A stretch of DNA of 16,474 nucleotides from an uncultured Candidatus Melainabacteria bacterium (GTDB lineage: Bacteria; Cyanobacteriota; Vampirovibrionia; Gastranaerophilales; Gastranaerophilaceae). Made by a program: the position numbers and the translations under genes. The notes under the pieces were generated by a model, which did no database searches, was not told the DNA's origin, and saw only the letters and a list, made by a program, of their open reading frames with translations. Where the stretch lies: positions 1-16,474 of the forward strand of contig CAKURN010000009.1 in assembly GCA_934675695.1 (NCBI GenBank), written 5' to 3'. Below are positions 6,604 to 15,200 of this stretch, piece by piece. Numbering within the stretch: position 1 is the first letter of the stretch; each line of letters begins with the position of its first letter.

Positions 6604-6631
6604 TAAAGTTTTTCCATATATCAGATGATGA
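6604..6631 (+). promoter_or_regulatory. Sigma-28 (FliA)-like promoter for the hook operon
   Basis: TAAAGTTT at 6604-6611 matches the flagellar sigma factor -35 consensus at all eight positions. GATGATGA at 6624-6631 matches GCCGATAA at five of eight, with a 12-base spacer where 11 is usual. It lies between the prepilin terminator and fliJ, where the flagellar operon needs a promoter. The -10 is imperfect and the region is very AT-rich, so this is suggestive only. Confidence 0.4.
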
Positions 6632-6695
6632 ACAAAAAACAAAATTCATATATTCTTTATCTATAAATAGATTTATATGGGGATAGAATTAAAAA

Positions 6696-7136
6696 TTGAG
6701 GAGGTTTAAGTTTAACCTTGAGAGTGTGCTTATGTTAAGAAGCCACACTTTAGAAGATGAGAGGATTAAGTTATCTAAAATTGTTCAGGTATATAATGAA
6801 CAAAAAGAAAAACTTAATGAATTAGTACAAAAATTAGAAAATTTGGAAAAAAATTCAACGCAATACTTTCAACAAGTAGGTTTTTCATCTTCGCTCATCG
6901 AAAACTATAGGCAATATATTTTAAAGACAAATAGCGAATTAAAAACACAAGAACACGTAATTCAAAGACTGGAAAAAGAACTTAATTTGCAGCAGCAAAA
7001 TACACAAAAAGCCTATATAGAACTAAAAACTATAGAAAATCTAAAAGAAAAACAAAAAGAAGAATACAACAAACTTCTTTTACAAGAAGAAATGAAAACA
7101 CTAGACGATATAACAAATTCAAAAAGAAGTGCTTAG
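6696..7136 (+). CDS. fliJ: Flagellar export chaperone/stalk protein FliJ
   Basis: This 146-residue protein is almost entirely charged heptad-like helix, as expected for FliJ, the coiled-coil protein that sits in the FliI ATPase ring of the flagellar type III export apparatus and recycles chaperones. The N-terminus RRFKFNLESVLMLRSHTLEDE fits the FliJ pattern F.F.LE.VL.LR...E in the first 20 residues, and the length is typical (~147). To keep that motif the start must be TTG at 6696-6698; GGGGA lies 12 bases upstream, rather far. An internal GTG (6726) or ATG (6732) would remove the conserved Phe residues. It is the first gene of a fliJ-fliK-flgD-flgE run; fliI, the common upstream partner, is not here. 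The assignment rests on the N-terminal pattern, size and context. Confidence 0.75.
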   Translation: MRRFKFNLESVLMLRSHTLEDERIKLSKIVQVYNEQKEKLNELVQKLENLEKNSTQYFQQVGFSSSLIENYRQYILKTNSELKTQEHVIQRLEKELNLQQQNTQKAYIELKTIENLKEKQKEEYNKLLLQEEMKTLDDITNSKRSA

Positions 7137-7144
7137 GATAGAAA

Positions 7145-9751
7145 ATGACACAAAACATCGCATCAGATATAAATTCAGAAAACAATATAAAAAATTCTTA
7201 TTATTCAACTTTAATGTCAAACAATTCAGTAAACATTTCAGATGTAAAAAATCAAGATTTTTTTAAACTTATTGATAATGTAAATGCAAAAGCAAACCAA
7301 ATCCAAAGCAACATCGTAACAAATACTGCAAAATCAAACACAAGCAGTATCAACAAAAAAGCTTTAACGAACAATACTTCTTCAAACAAAGATGCAAATT
7401 CAACATCATCTGTAAATTCTACATCTTCTACAATTTCTAACAACTCAAAAACAAAAAAAGAAGTTCAAAATTCATCAGAAAAAACTTCGCAAACTGTTTC
7501 ACAAAACAAAACTCAACAAACAACAACCCAGCCAAAACAAGAAACAAAAACTTCAAACGACATCAATAATATAACAACAAAAAACAACAATATATCTAAA
7601 ATATCAAACAATACCTCGCAAGATAAGTTATCTGACATAAATAATAGCTCACCTGTAAGTACATCACCAGTTGTTTCTTTTGATGAACAAAATTCTACAG
7701 TAGAAACAACAAACTCAACAAACGAAAATGATAACTTATCTTTTGACGAGGCAGTTGAGTATTTGGCTCTTAATACAACGGTTTTGCCTGATACAAATAT
7801 CGAATTTCAAGATGATTTTAAACAAGAAATAGAAAAAACAATAGATGATTTAACGATTGATAGTGATACTTCTGACACTATTGAAAAAGTAGCAGAAGTA
7901 ATCGACAATAGCAATTTATCGCAAGATACAAAAAAAGAATTGACTTCTAAATTAGATGAAATAAAAAATGCAATAAATAAAATCCAAACAAAAGATTCAA
8001 CATCCTCTAATGAAGAAGATTTTTCTATCAAAAATTCTAATCTTTCAGATACAGAAAACATTTCAACAGATACTTTAAAAAACGATATAAAAACTTCTCT
8101 AAAAGAAGCAATAAATAAAACTATTTCAACACTACAAAATTCAAAAGAAATTAACCAAAATGATAAAACTGAAACAGTTTCTATAGATAATAATACTGTT
8201 GTTGAAGACAAAAATACAATCGATACAACAAAAACCCAAACAGATGAAATAAAAAATTTAGAAAATGATAGTGTTTTTGATGATGTTAAAGAAATAAAAG
8301 ATACTATTCCTTCTTTAACATCAAAAAATGAAACTGCAACAACTACTTTAAATAAAGAAACTTCTAAAGAAACAACTTCAATTGATAGCGATACGATTGG
8401 CAATAAAACATCAAAAGAAGAAGTTACTTTAACAAACAAAGCAAAAATTAGCGACAAAACAACAAACGATATCAAAAACGCTCAATCTCAAAACGAAAAT
8501 TCAATAAACGAAATAGTAAATATCCTAAAATCATCTTCAACTGAAAACGAAACAGATTTAGACAGTATTTCTATTGATACAACAGCTTTAAAAAAAGAAA
8601 ATATTGAACAAGATAGCAAAAACAATATAGATAATATCAATGAAACTAATAACTTCAATACCAAAATCACTACAAGTACCGATATAAATAGTGCAAAAAC
8701 CCAAAACAAAGAGCAAACTATTGTTCAAAATGATATTGATATAAATACTACTGAAAACAATATTGATAGTGAAGATACTGAAACTGCTCAACCAAAAAAT
8801 GACTCAAAAGAAGAAATTTCTTTTTCAAAAGATTCATCTATTAAAAAAGAAATGATAAATAATACTACATCTTCTTCAACATCAGAAAATTTTGATGATT
8901 CATCAAATAAAAATTCGACCACATACGATGATTCATTTTCAAAAAAAGAAGTTAATACAAATTCTACAGAAGAAACCCAACCAAAAAACATAGAAATACA
9001 AGAAACTAAAGAAACTGTTCAAGAAAAAGATTTGAAAGATGTTTTCAAAAAAGAAAATTTAGAAATGATTGAAGATATCTCATTTAACAATGAATTGAAT
9101 AGTTTAAATGAATCGGGAGCATTGTCTGTTACAGATGAAATTGCAAAAATAGCACTAAATACAAAAAGTTCTAACAATGTAGATGGTGCAGTATTAAGTC
9201 AAAACGACAACTCAATGATTAAAAATATTTCTTTTGCAAAAACACTCCAACAACAAAACCAAAACATTCAAACCAAAATGGAAACAAATGATGTAATGGG
9301 GCAAATAACAGAAAAATTACAAAACCTAAAAAATGCCCAAGGTCAAAAACTAACAATGATACTAAGACCAAATGATTTGGGCAGATTGTCTATTGAATTG
9401 ACTACAAACGAAAAAGGACTAACTACAAACATATTAGCCCAAAATTCAGACGTTAGAAATTATATAGAAAAAAACATCGATTCACTTCGTCAGCAATTGT
9501 CAAATGCAGGTGTTAATGTAAATACTATACAAATAAAAACCGCAGGCGAGGAAGGTTCGACTTTTTATGACGGAAATCACAACAGTCAAAATTCACAAGA
9601 AAACCAACAACAACAAAACCAAGAAAATCCAACCAAAAGAAATAAACAAAATGAATTTGTAAATACAAACTATGATTCGTATTTTGCAAAAAACAATGTT
9701 AGGGATTTTTCGAGCGTTTTAACAAATACATTTAACTATAGTTTAAACTAA
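7145..9751 (+). CDS. fliK: Flagellar hook-length control protein FliK, very long
   Basis: FliK is exported through the growing hook, measures its length and switches export from hook to filament subunits. The diagnostic part is at the C-terminus: about residues 716-800 form the Flg_hook domain, with MILRPNDLGRLSIEL around 738-752 (the LRP.DLG hallmark), then IEKNIDSLRQQLSNAGVNV. Everything before about residue 700 is low-complexity Asn/Ser/Thr/Lys/Glu with few hydrophobic or aromatic residues, so presumably unfolded. At 868 residues it is about twice the length of Salmonella FliK. After the domain comes a Gln/Asn-rich tail. The ATG follows the fliJ stop by eight bases, with AGGA as ribosome-binding site, so the two are cotranscribed. 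Confidence 0.88.
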   Translation: MTQNIASDINSENNIKNSYYSTLMSNNSVNISDVKNQDFFKLIDNVNAKANQIQSNIVTNTAKSNTSSINKKALTNNTSSNKDANSTSSVNSTSSTISNNSKTKKEVQNSSEKTSQTVSQNKTQQTTTQPKQETKTSNDINNITTKNNNISKISNNTSQDKLSDINNSSPVSTSPVVSFDEQNSTVETTNSTNENDNLSFDEAVEYLALNTTVLPDTNIEFQDDFKQEIEKTIDDLTIDSDTSDTIEKVAEVIDNSNLSQDTKKELTSKLDEIKNAINKIQTKDSTSSNEEDFSIKNSNLSDTENISTDTLKNDIKTSLKEAINKTISTLQNSKEINQNDKTETVSIDNNTVVEDKNTIDTTKTQTDEIKNLENDSVFDDVKEIKDTIPSLTSKNETATTTLNKETSKETTSIDSDTIGNKTSKEEVTLTNKAKISDKTTNDIKNAQSQNENSINEIVNILKSSSTENETDLDSISIDTTALKKENIEQDSKNNIDNINETNNFNTKITTSTDINSAKTQNKEQTIVQNDIDINTTENNIDSEDTETAQPKNDSKEEISFSKDSSIKKEMINNTTSSSTSENFDDSSNKNSTTYDDSFSKKEVNTNSTEETQPKNIEIQETKETVQEKDLKDVFKKENLEMIEDISFNNELNSLNESGALSVTDEIAKIALNTKSSNNVDGAVLSQNDNSMIKNISFAKTLQQQNQNIQTKMETNDVMGQITEKLQNLKNAQGQKLTMILRPNDLGRLSIELTTNEKGLTTNILAQNSDVRNYIEKNIDSLRQQLSNAGVNVNTIQIKTAGEEGSTFYDGNHNSQNSQENQQQQNQENPTKRNKQNEFVNTNYDSYFAKNNVRDFSSVLTNTFNYSLN

Positions 9752-9763
9752 TAAGGATTAAAA

Positions 9764-10327
9764 ATGACAACAGTAAGCGACGCAATTACGCAATTACAAA
9801 ACACAACCGCTGCTTTAAACGGAACAAGCACACAATCAAGCAGTTCATCAGGCAGCTCATCATCTGTTAATAGCCAAAACTTCTTAAATTTGATGTGCAT
9901 GCAACTTCAATATCAAGACCCGACAAACCCAATGGACAACTCAGAAATGCTAGCACAAGAAGCTCAGTTTGCTTCATTGGAACAAATGGAAGCACTAACA
10001 AGTTCTTTTTCAACATTTTCAACCACATTTCAAGCAAATTCTTTAATGGGGCAATATGTAGAAGTTACAGATGAAAACGGAAATACAGAAAACGGCTATG
10101 TTGATTATATAAATTTAAACGACAAAAACGGTGCAAGCGTTTCTGTAAACGGAGTTTTAAGACCTTTGTCACAAGTAACAAAAGTATTACCTGCCGATAA
10201 AATCACATCAGAAAGCATATCTAAAAATACTGCTGACATAAAAGACGGTGTAAGTTCAATTGCAGAAAGTATTACTAACTTGACAGAAGCTTTGAGCAAA
10301 TATTTAGGCAAAGACCAAGCAGAATAA
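9764..10327 (+). CDS. flgD: Flagellar hook assembly (cap) protein FlgD
   Basis: FlgD is the scaffold that caps the growing hook and guides insertion of hook subunits outside the cell. The 187-residue product has the conserved FlgD block at residues 39-75: NFLNLMCMQLQYQDPTNPMD followed by LAQEAQFASLEQM. A flexible Ser-rich segment (about 23-36) precedes it. The C-terminal half contains LMGQYVEVTDENGNTENGYVDYI (94-116 in part), typical of the Tudor-like region, but the protein is short and probably lacks a full Fn3-like insert. AAGGA lies seven bases before the ATG. Order fliK-flgD-flgE is the usual one in many phyla. Confidence 0.93.
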   Translation: MTTVSDAITQLQNTTAALNGTSTQSSSSSGSSSSVNSQNFLNLMCMQLQYQDPTNPMDNSEMLAQEAQFASLEQMEALTSSFSTFSTTFQANSLMGQYVEVTDENGNTENGYVDYINLNDKNGASVSVNGVLRPLSQVTKVLPADKITSESISKNTADIKDGVSSIAESITNLTEALSKYLGKDQAE

Positions 10328-10379
10328 AAACAATAAAATCAAAACAAATAAGACAATAAAGAAAGGTGAAACAAACAAA

Positions 10380-11822
10380 ATGACACAAGCATTATTTAAT
10401 GCCATGACAGGGTTAAATGCAGGTACAGAGCAATTGACAGTAGTATCTGACAACGTTGCAAATATGAACACAACCGCATACAAAACTTCTCGTGTTGATT
10501 TTCAAGACATTTGGTACCAAACAAAAACAACAGGCACAAATTCAACATCGGTTTTAGGTGGTACAAACCCATATCAAAAAGGTGTAGGTGTACAATGTTC
10601 AGCAATTACAAAAGACTTTTCAGCTTCTAGTACAAATTCAACAGGTAGAACAACCGACCTTGCTTTGACAGGGAATGGCTGGTTTACCGTACAAAATGCC
10701 GATGGGCAAACTTTGCTTACCAGAGATGGTTCTTTTTCATTAGATGAAAACGGTTATTTATGTACAGCTAGTGGCTGTAGAGTCTTAGGTATGGATTCTA
10801 TTACTTCTTCTACAGGTTCTACTACGCCAATCAAAGTTCCAACAGCAATAAAAGTAATCGAAAACCCTACTACTAAAGGTAATTTTCAAGACATGAAAAT
10901 AAGCGAATTAAACAACTGCGAAACAATCACTTCCGGTCAATTTTCAATTTATGATACAGAAAGCAGTTTGACTTATGTTTTTAATTTAGATACAGTAAAC
11001 CCAAACCTAAAAGTAACTGATTTAATCGGAAAATTAAACGGATTAACAGGTACTGCAACAAAAATAACAATAGGTCCAGATGGTGCCGAACAAGTTCAAA
11101 CCGTTACAAAAAACATGGGCGATTTAGTAACATTTAATATAGGAAATGGTGTAATCACTGCAACCGACAATTCTAACCAAGGTATAAGTTTTGAAACAGT
11201 TCCCGGTGGAAGCAACTTTTTATCACAAACAAATCTCGCTAGTGTAACACCAAAAAATGGAGTTTATACTTCTACAGCATTAAACATGTCAGCAACTATT
11301 ACAGAAGTTGATGATATTACAGCTGATACGACTCAACTTTACAAAAGTTTGTCATTCGGAAAAGACGGTATGCTAACTGTTACATATTCCGATGGTTCAG
11401 TTTTAACCGTTCAAGCAACAAAAGACGGTACTTCTACATATTTTAGCTACACTGATTCAAGCGGTGTTATTATCAATGACGATATTTCAAATTCAGGAAA
11501 AGCATCTTTATATGTAGACCCAAATATTCTTACAAAAGCTAATATGCAAATGCAAATTGTAAAAGTAACAAACGATTCCGGTCTTGTTGCAACAGGTAGT
11601 AACTGTTACGAAGTCGGCGTAGACTGTGGGAAAGTAGTCTATACAGCTGCCGGCATAAACGGAACAGGTACTGTTGCATCAGGTACATTAGAATCATCAA
11701 ACGTTGATTTGACACAACAATTTTCAAATATGATTTTGGCTCAAAGATTGGTTCAAGCAAACTCGCAAGTTTTCAACAAAGCAAACAACATATTGGAAAC
11801 TTTGGTTTACTTGGGTCAATAA
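10380..11822 (+). CDS. flgE: Flagellar hook protein FlgE
   Basis: FlgE is the structural subunit of the hook, the universal joint between rod and filament. Conserved rod/hook-family ends are present: N-terminal MTQALFNAMTGLNAG and LTVVSDNVANMNTTAYK (19-35), and the C-terminal coiled segment DLTQQFSNMILAQRLVQANS (443-462) followed by VFNKANNILETLVYLGQ. The internal hook motif LALTGNGWFTVQ with LLTRDGSFSLDENGYL is at 94-127. Position after flgD and length of 480 residues argue for FlgE rather than FlgF or FlgG (~250-260). It holds six Cys (73, 128, 133, 180, 409, 416), unusual for a hook protein. AAAGGTG lies about 11 bases before the ATG. A terminator follows. Confidence 0.92.
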   Translation: MTQALFNAMTGLNAGTEQLTVVSDNVANMNTTAYKTSRVDFQDIWYQTKTTGTNSTSVLGGTNPYQKGVGVQCSAITKDFSASSTNSTGRTTDLALTGNGWFTVQNADGQTLLTRDGSFSLDENGYLCTASGCRVLGMDSITSSTGSTTPIKVPTAIKVIENPTTKGNFQDMKISELNNCETITSGQFSIYDTESSLTYVFNLDTVNPNLKVTDLIGKLNGLTGTATKITIGPDGAEQVQTVTKNMGDLVTFNIGNGVITATDNSNQGISFETVPGGSNFLSQTNLASVTPKNGVYTSTALNMSATITEVDDITADTTQLYKSLSFGKDGMLTVTYSDGSVLTVQATKDGTSTYFSYTDSSGVIINDDISNSGKASLYVDPNILTKANMQMQIVKVTNDSGLVATGSNCYEVGVDCGKVVYTAAGINGTGTVASGTLESSNVDLTQQFSNMILAQRLVQANSQVFNKANNILETLVYLGQ

Positions 11823-11852
11823 TAAACTAATTCTCTTTATTGTCTTTGTATC

Positions 11853-11880
11853 AAAACTGCTTTATTTTAAAGCAGTTTTT
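11853..11880 (+). terminator. Rho-independent terminator after flgE
   Basis: The stem AAAACTGCTTTA (11853-11864) with TAAAGCAGTTTT (11868-11879), a three-base loop and a T run to 11880, lies about 30 bases after the flgE stop. It closes the hook operon, so the small gene that follows needs its own promoter or read-through. Confidence 0.85.
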
Positions 11881-11898
11881 ATTTTGCTTTGTTTTGCT

Positions 11899-11904
11899 TA
11901 TAAT
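11899..11904 (+). promoter_or_regulatory. Putative -10 box for the 71-codon gene
   Basis: A perfect TATAAT lies 35 bases before the ATG at 11940 and just after the flgE terminator. No convincing -35 box stands at the right distance; 11876-11881 is TTTTTA. A lone -10 box in AT-rich DNA is weak evidence, supported mainly by the terminator upstream. Confidence 0.4.
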
Positions 11905-11939
11905 AAACATTGCAAATAAAAAACAAGAAGGGAGAAAAT

Positions 11940-12155
11940 ATGACAACATCATTAACAACAAAACCTGTATTTGTACAAACAACCAGCCGCAGCGGAAACA
12001 AAAAATATATTAATGCAAATAATATATTAGAAGTAAATAGCGACAGAAACGGAAGCAAAATCACATACGAAACCGTAAATTCTAATGGAAACGAATGCGT
12101 TACTTCTTCTTATTTGGTTGAAGGAGAAGAAAAGAAATTAGATATACAAGCGTAA
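11940..12155 (+). CDS. Small protein, 71 aa, possibly FlbD/SwrD-like
   Basis: The frame is open further upstream (TTG at 11910), but the ATG at 11940, with a strong AAGGGAG ribosome-binding site 6-12 bases before it, is the natural start and gives 71 residues beginning MTTSLTTKPVFVQ. It has no signal peptide or membrane segment. The core KKYINANNILEVNSDRNGSK (21-40) followed by alternating polar/hydrophobic strands suggests a small beta protein. The 'INA..I' segment and the position just after flgE recall FlbD/SwrD, the small protein that follows flgE in many flagellar operons, but similarity is too slight to name it. The terminator between flgE and this gene argues for separate control. The ORF looks real from its ribosome-binding site and its own downstream terminator. 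Confidence 0.65.
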   Translation: MTTSLTTKPVFVQTTSRSGNKKYINANNILEVNSDRNGSKITYETVNSNGNECVTSSYLVEGEEKKLDIQA

Positions 12156-12173
12156 AAAAAATTAAAAAATTTT

Positions 12174-12205
12174 AAAAAAAGCTGGAGCAATAAACTCCAG
12201 CTTTT
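12174..12205. terminator. Bidirectional terminator between the small gene and nifJ
   Basis: AAAAGCTGGAG (12177-12187) pairs with CTCCAGCTTTT (12195-12205) around a seven-base loop. Read leftward it is followed by seven T (12180-12174 on the minus strand), an excellent end for nifJ, whose stop is 20 bases away. Read rightward it ends in TTTT and can serve the convergent small gene. Confidence 0.85.
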
Positions 12206-12224
12206 CGTATATCAATATAGTTTG

Positions 12225-15200
12225 TTATTTAACTAACTCGCCAATTGCTTTAAATACTGCCATTCTTTGGTTAGCATCTTTTTCAGCTTTTGCATACAAT
12301 TCTTCAGCAGCTTCAGGGTTTGTTTTCAATAATGATTTATAACGACCTTCTGATCTGATAAAGTCTTGGTAGCTTCCTTTTGGATCTTTAGCATCCCAAG
12401 TGAATGGTTGTTCGTTTTGCGGGTTGTATCTGTATAGTGGGAAATATCCGGCTTCAACAGCACGTTTTTGTTCTGTTTGTGTTTTAGACATATCAATACC
12501 ATGAGCGATACAAGGAGCGTATGCAAAGATGATTGATGGTCCATTGTAGCTTTCAGCTTCTTTGAATGCTTTTAGAGTTTGGTTTCTATCAGCACCTAAA
12601 GCAACTGATGCAACATAAACAAAACCGTAAGACATAGACATCAAGCCCATATTCTTTTTGTATGTACGTTTACCGCCTGTAGCAAATTTTGCAACAGCAC
12701 CTGTTGGAGTAGATTTTGATGCTTGACCACCTGTATTTGAATATACTTCTGTATCAAGAACAAGAATATTTACATTTCTACCTTGTGCCAATACATGGTC
12801 AATACCACCGTAACCGATGTCGTTTGCCCAACCGTCACCACCTATTATCCAAACTGATTTGTCTGTAAAGTAGTCTTTTAATTCGGCAACTTTTGCAATA
12901 TCAGGACAGCCACAAGTTGCGTATTTGTCGATTACTTTTTTAGCTTCTTCTTGAGCTTTTATAGCTTCTTCTGTTTTTGAATTGTCAAAATGAGCCATAG
13001 CGTTTTGTAGAGCTGATTTTAAATCTTCAGGTGTTTTTTCGTTTTCTAGCACTTTTTCTACATAAGTTTTCAAAGTATCTCTGTTTTGGTCAACTGCCAA
13101 TCTCATACCATAACCAAATTCAGCATTGTCTTCAAACAATGAATTTGCCCAAGCCGGACCTCTGCCGTCTTTGTTTGTTGTGTATGGTATAGTTGGGAAA
13201 GTACCTGAATAAATTGAAGAACAACCTGTTGCGTTTGCAATTATTGCGTTTTCACCAAACAATTGAGAAACCAATTTAACGTATGGTGTTTCACCACAAC
13301 CTGCACAAGCACCGGAAAATTCAAACAATGGTTTTCTAAGCATTGCACCTTTTACTGTGTTTGTTGTGTTTTTACCCATAACGTTATCCGGCAATTCATC
13401 AAAGAATTTTTCATTAACTTCTTCGCAGCTTTCGATTTCTTTTTCGATTGTTGACCAAGTAAGAGCTTTTTTGCCTTCTACTTTTGACATTGGGCATTGG
13501 TCTATACAAACACCGCAACCTGTACAATCTTTGCAATAAACTTGAACTTTGAATTTTTCATCAGCAAGAGCCGGTTTTGCAGGAATTGTATTGAATGATT
13601 CAGGTGCTTTTTCAAGGTCTTTTGCTTCAATTAATTTTGTTCTGATTGCAGCATGAGGACAAGCAGAAGCACAAATTCCGCATTGAATACAGAATTCTGA
13701 ATTCCATTTTGGAACACGAGGTGCGATACCACGTTTTTCAAGACAAGCCGTACCTGTTGGGATAACACCGTCTATGCTCATTGCACTAACAGGAATGTCA
13801 TCGCCTTTTTGTTTCATTGATGGTTCAACAATTTTCTTTGCAAATTCTGTTGCATTTTCAGGAAGAAGTTGTTGTTCATCTATGCAACCAACACCATCTA
13901 ATGAAGTCGGAACTATAACTTCTTTACAAGCATCAATAGCAGCATCGATTAATGCAAGGTTCATATTTACAACGTCATCACCTTTTTTCTTGAAAGTTTT
14001 GACTGTCATTTCTTTCATACCTTCGTATGCTTGTTCAAATGGAATTACACCTGAAACTTTGAAGTATGCAACCATCATAACAGTGTTTGCACCTTTACCA
14101 CGAAGTCCCGGTTGTTGTTTAACAAGTTCTTCAGCATTTACGTTGTAGAATTTGATTTTCTTTTCGATGATTGTTTTTTGTAAATCACGAGTCAAGTGGT
14201 TAAATGCTTCTTCATTTGAATATGGAGAATTTAATAAGAATGTACCACCTTCTTTAATACCTTTTAAGATATCGTATCTACCGATATAAGCGTGTGTAGA
14301 ACATGATACAAAATCAGGTGCTGTGATTAAATATGTTGATTTGATGTGTGAATCAGAAAATCTCAAGTGAGAAACAGTTACACCAAATGATTTTTTAGAG
14401 TCATAAGCAAAGTATGCTTGAGCATCTTTGTTTGTGTATTGACCAATAATTTTGATTGAGTTTTTGTTAGCACCAACAGTACCATCTGAACCCAAGCCCC
14501 AGAACATACAGTTTGTTGTACCAGCCGGTTCTGTTACTATGTGTTCTTCTACTTTTAGAGATTTGTGAGTTACATCATCTTCAATACCTACGGTGAAACC
14601 ATGGAAACCGTTGTTTTCTAGGTGTTTGTAGATAGCTAAAATCATTGATGGAGTAAATTCTTTAGAAGACAAACCATATCTGCCACCGATTATTCTGATA
14701 CCTTGGTTTTCTAGAGCTGCAACTACATCCAAGAATAATGGTTCGCCGATTGAACCCGGTTCTTTTGTTCTGTCCATTACAGCAATTCTTTTTGTTGTTT
14801 GTGGAAGTGCTTCTTTGAAACGTTTAACGTCGAATGGTCTATATAAACGAACTTTAACCAAACCGTATTTTGTACCACGATTTGCATTCAAGTAATTAAT
14901 TGTTTCTTCAATTGCTTCACAACCTGAACCCATTGCAACAATAACATCTGTAGCATCAGCAGCACCAACATAATCAAATGGGTGATATTGACGACCGGTA
15001 ACTTTTGCAACTTTGTCCATATATTCTTGAACGATATCAGGAACAGCGTCATAGTATTTGTTTACTGTTTCTCTACCTTGGAAATATACGTCTGTATTTT
15101 GAGCACCAACTTTACAAATTGGTTTTTCAGGACGTAATGCTCTTTGTTTAAATTCTTCTATGTATTTTTCTTCAACTAAAGATTTGATTTCGTCATAAGA

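Noticed and set aside
7252..8991. Several minus-strand open frames (up to 222 codons) rich in Ser, Val and Phe inside fliK
   Set aside because: They are antisense to a long AAA/GAA/AAT/TCA-rich coding region, which yields stop-free complementary frames. They show no ribosome-binding sites or recognisable domains, and the sense frame ends in a clear FliK domain.
11910..11939. Longer form of the small protein starting at TTG 11910
   Set aside because: The TTG has no ribosome-binding site and lies too near the TATAAT box; the ATG at 11940 follows a strong AAGGGAG.
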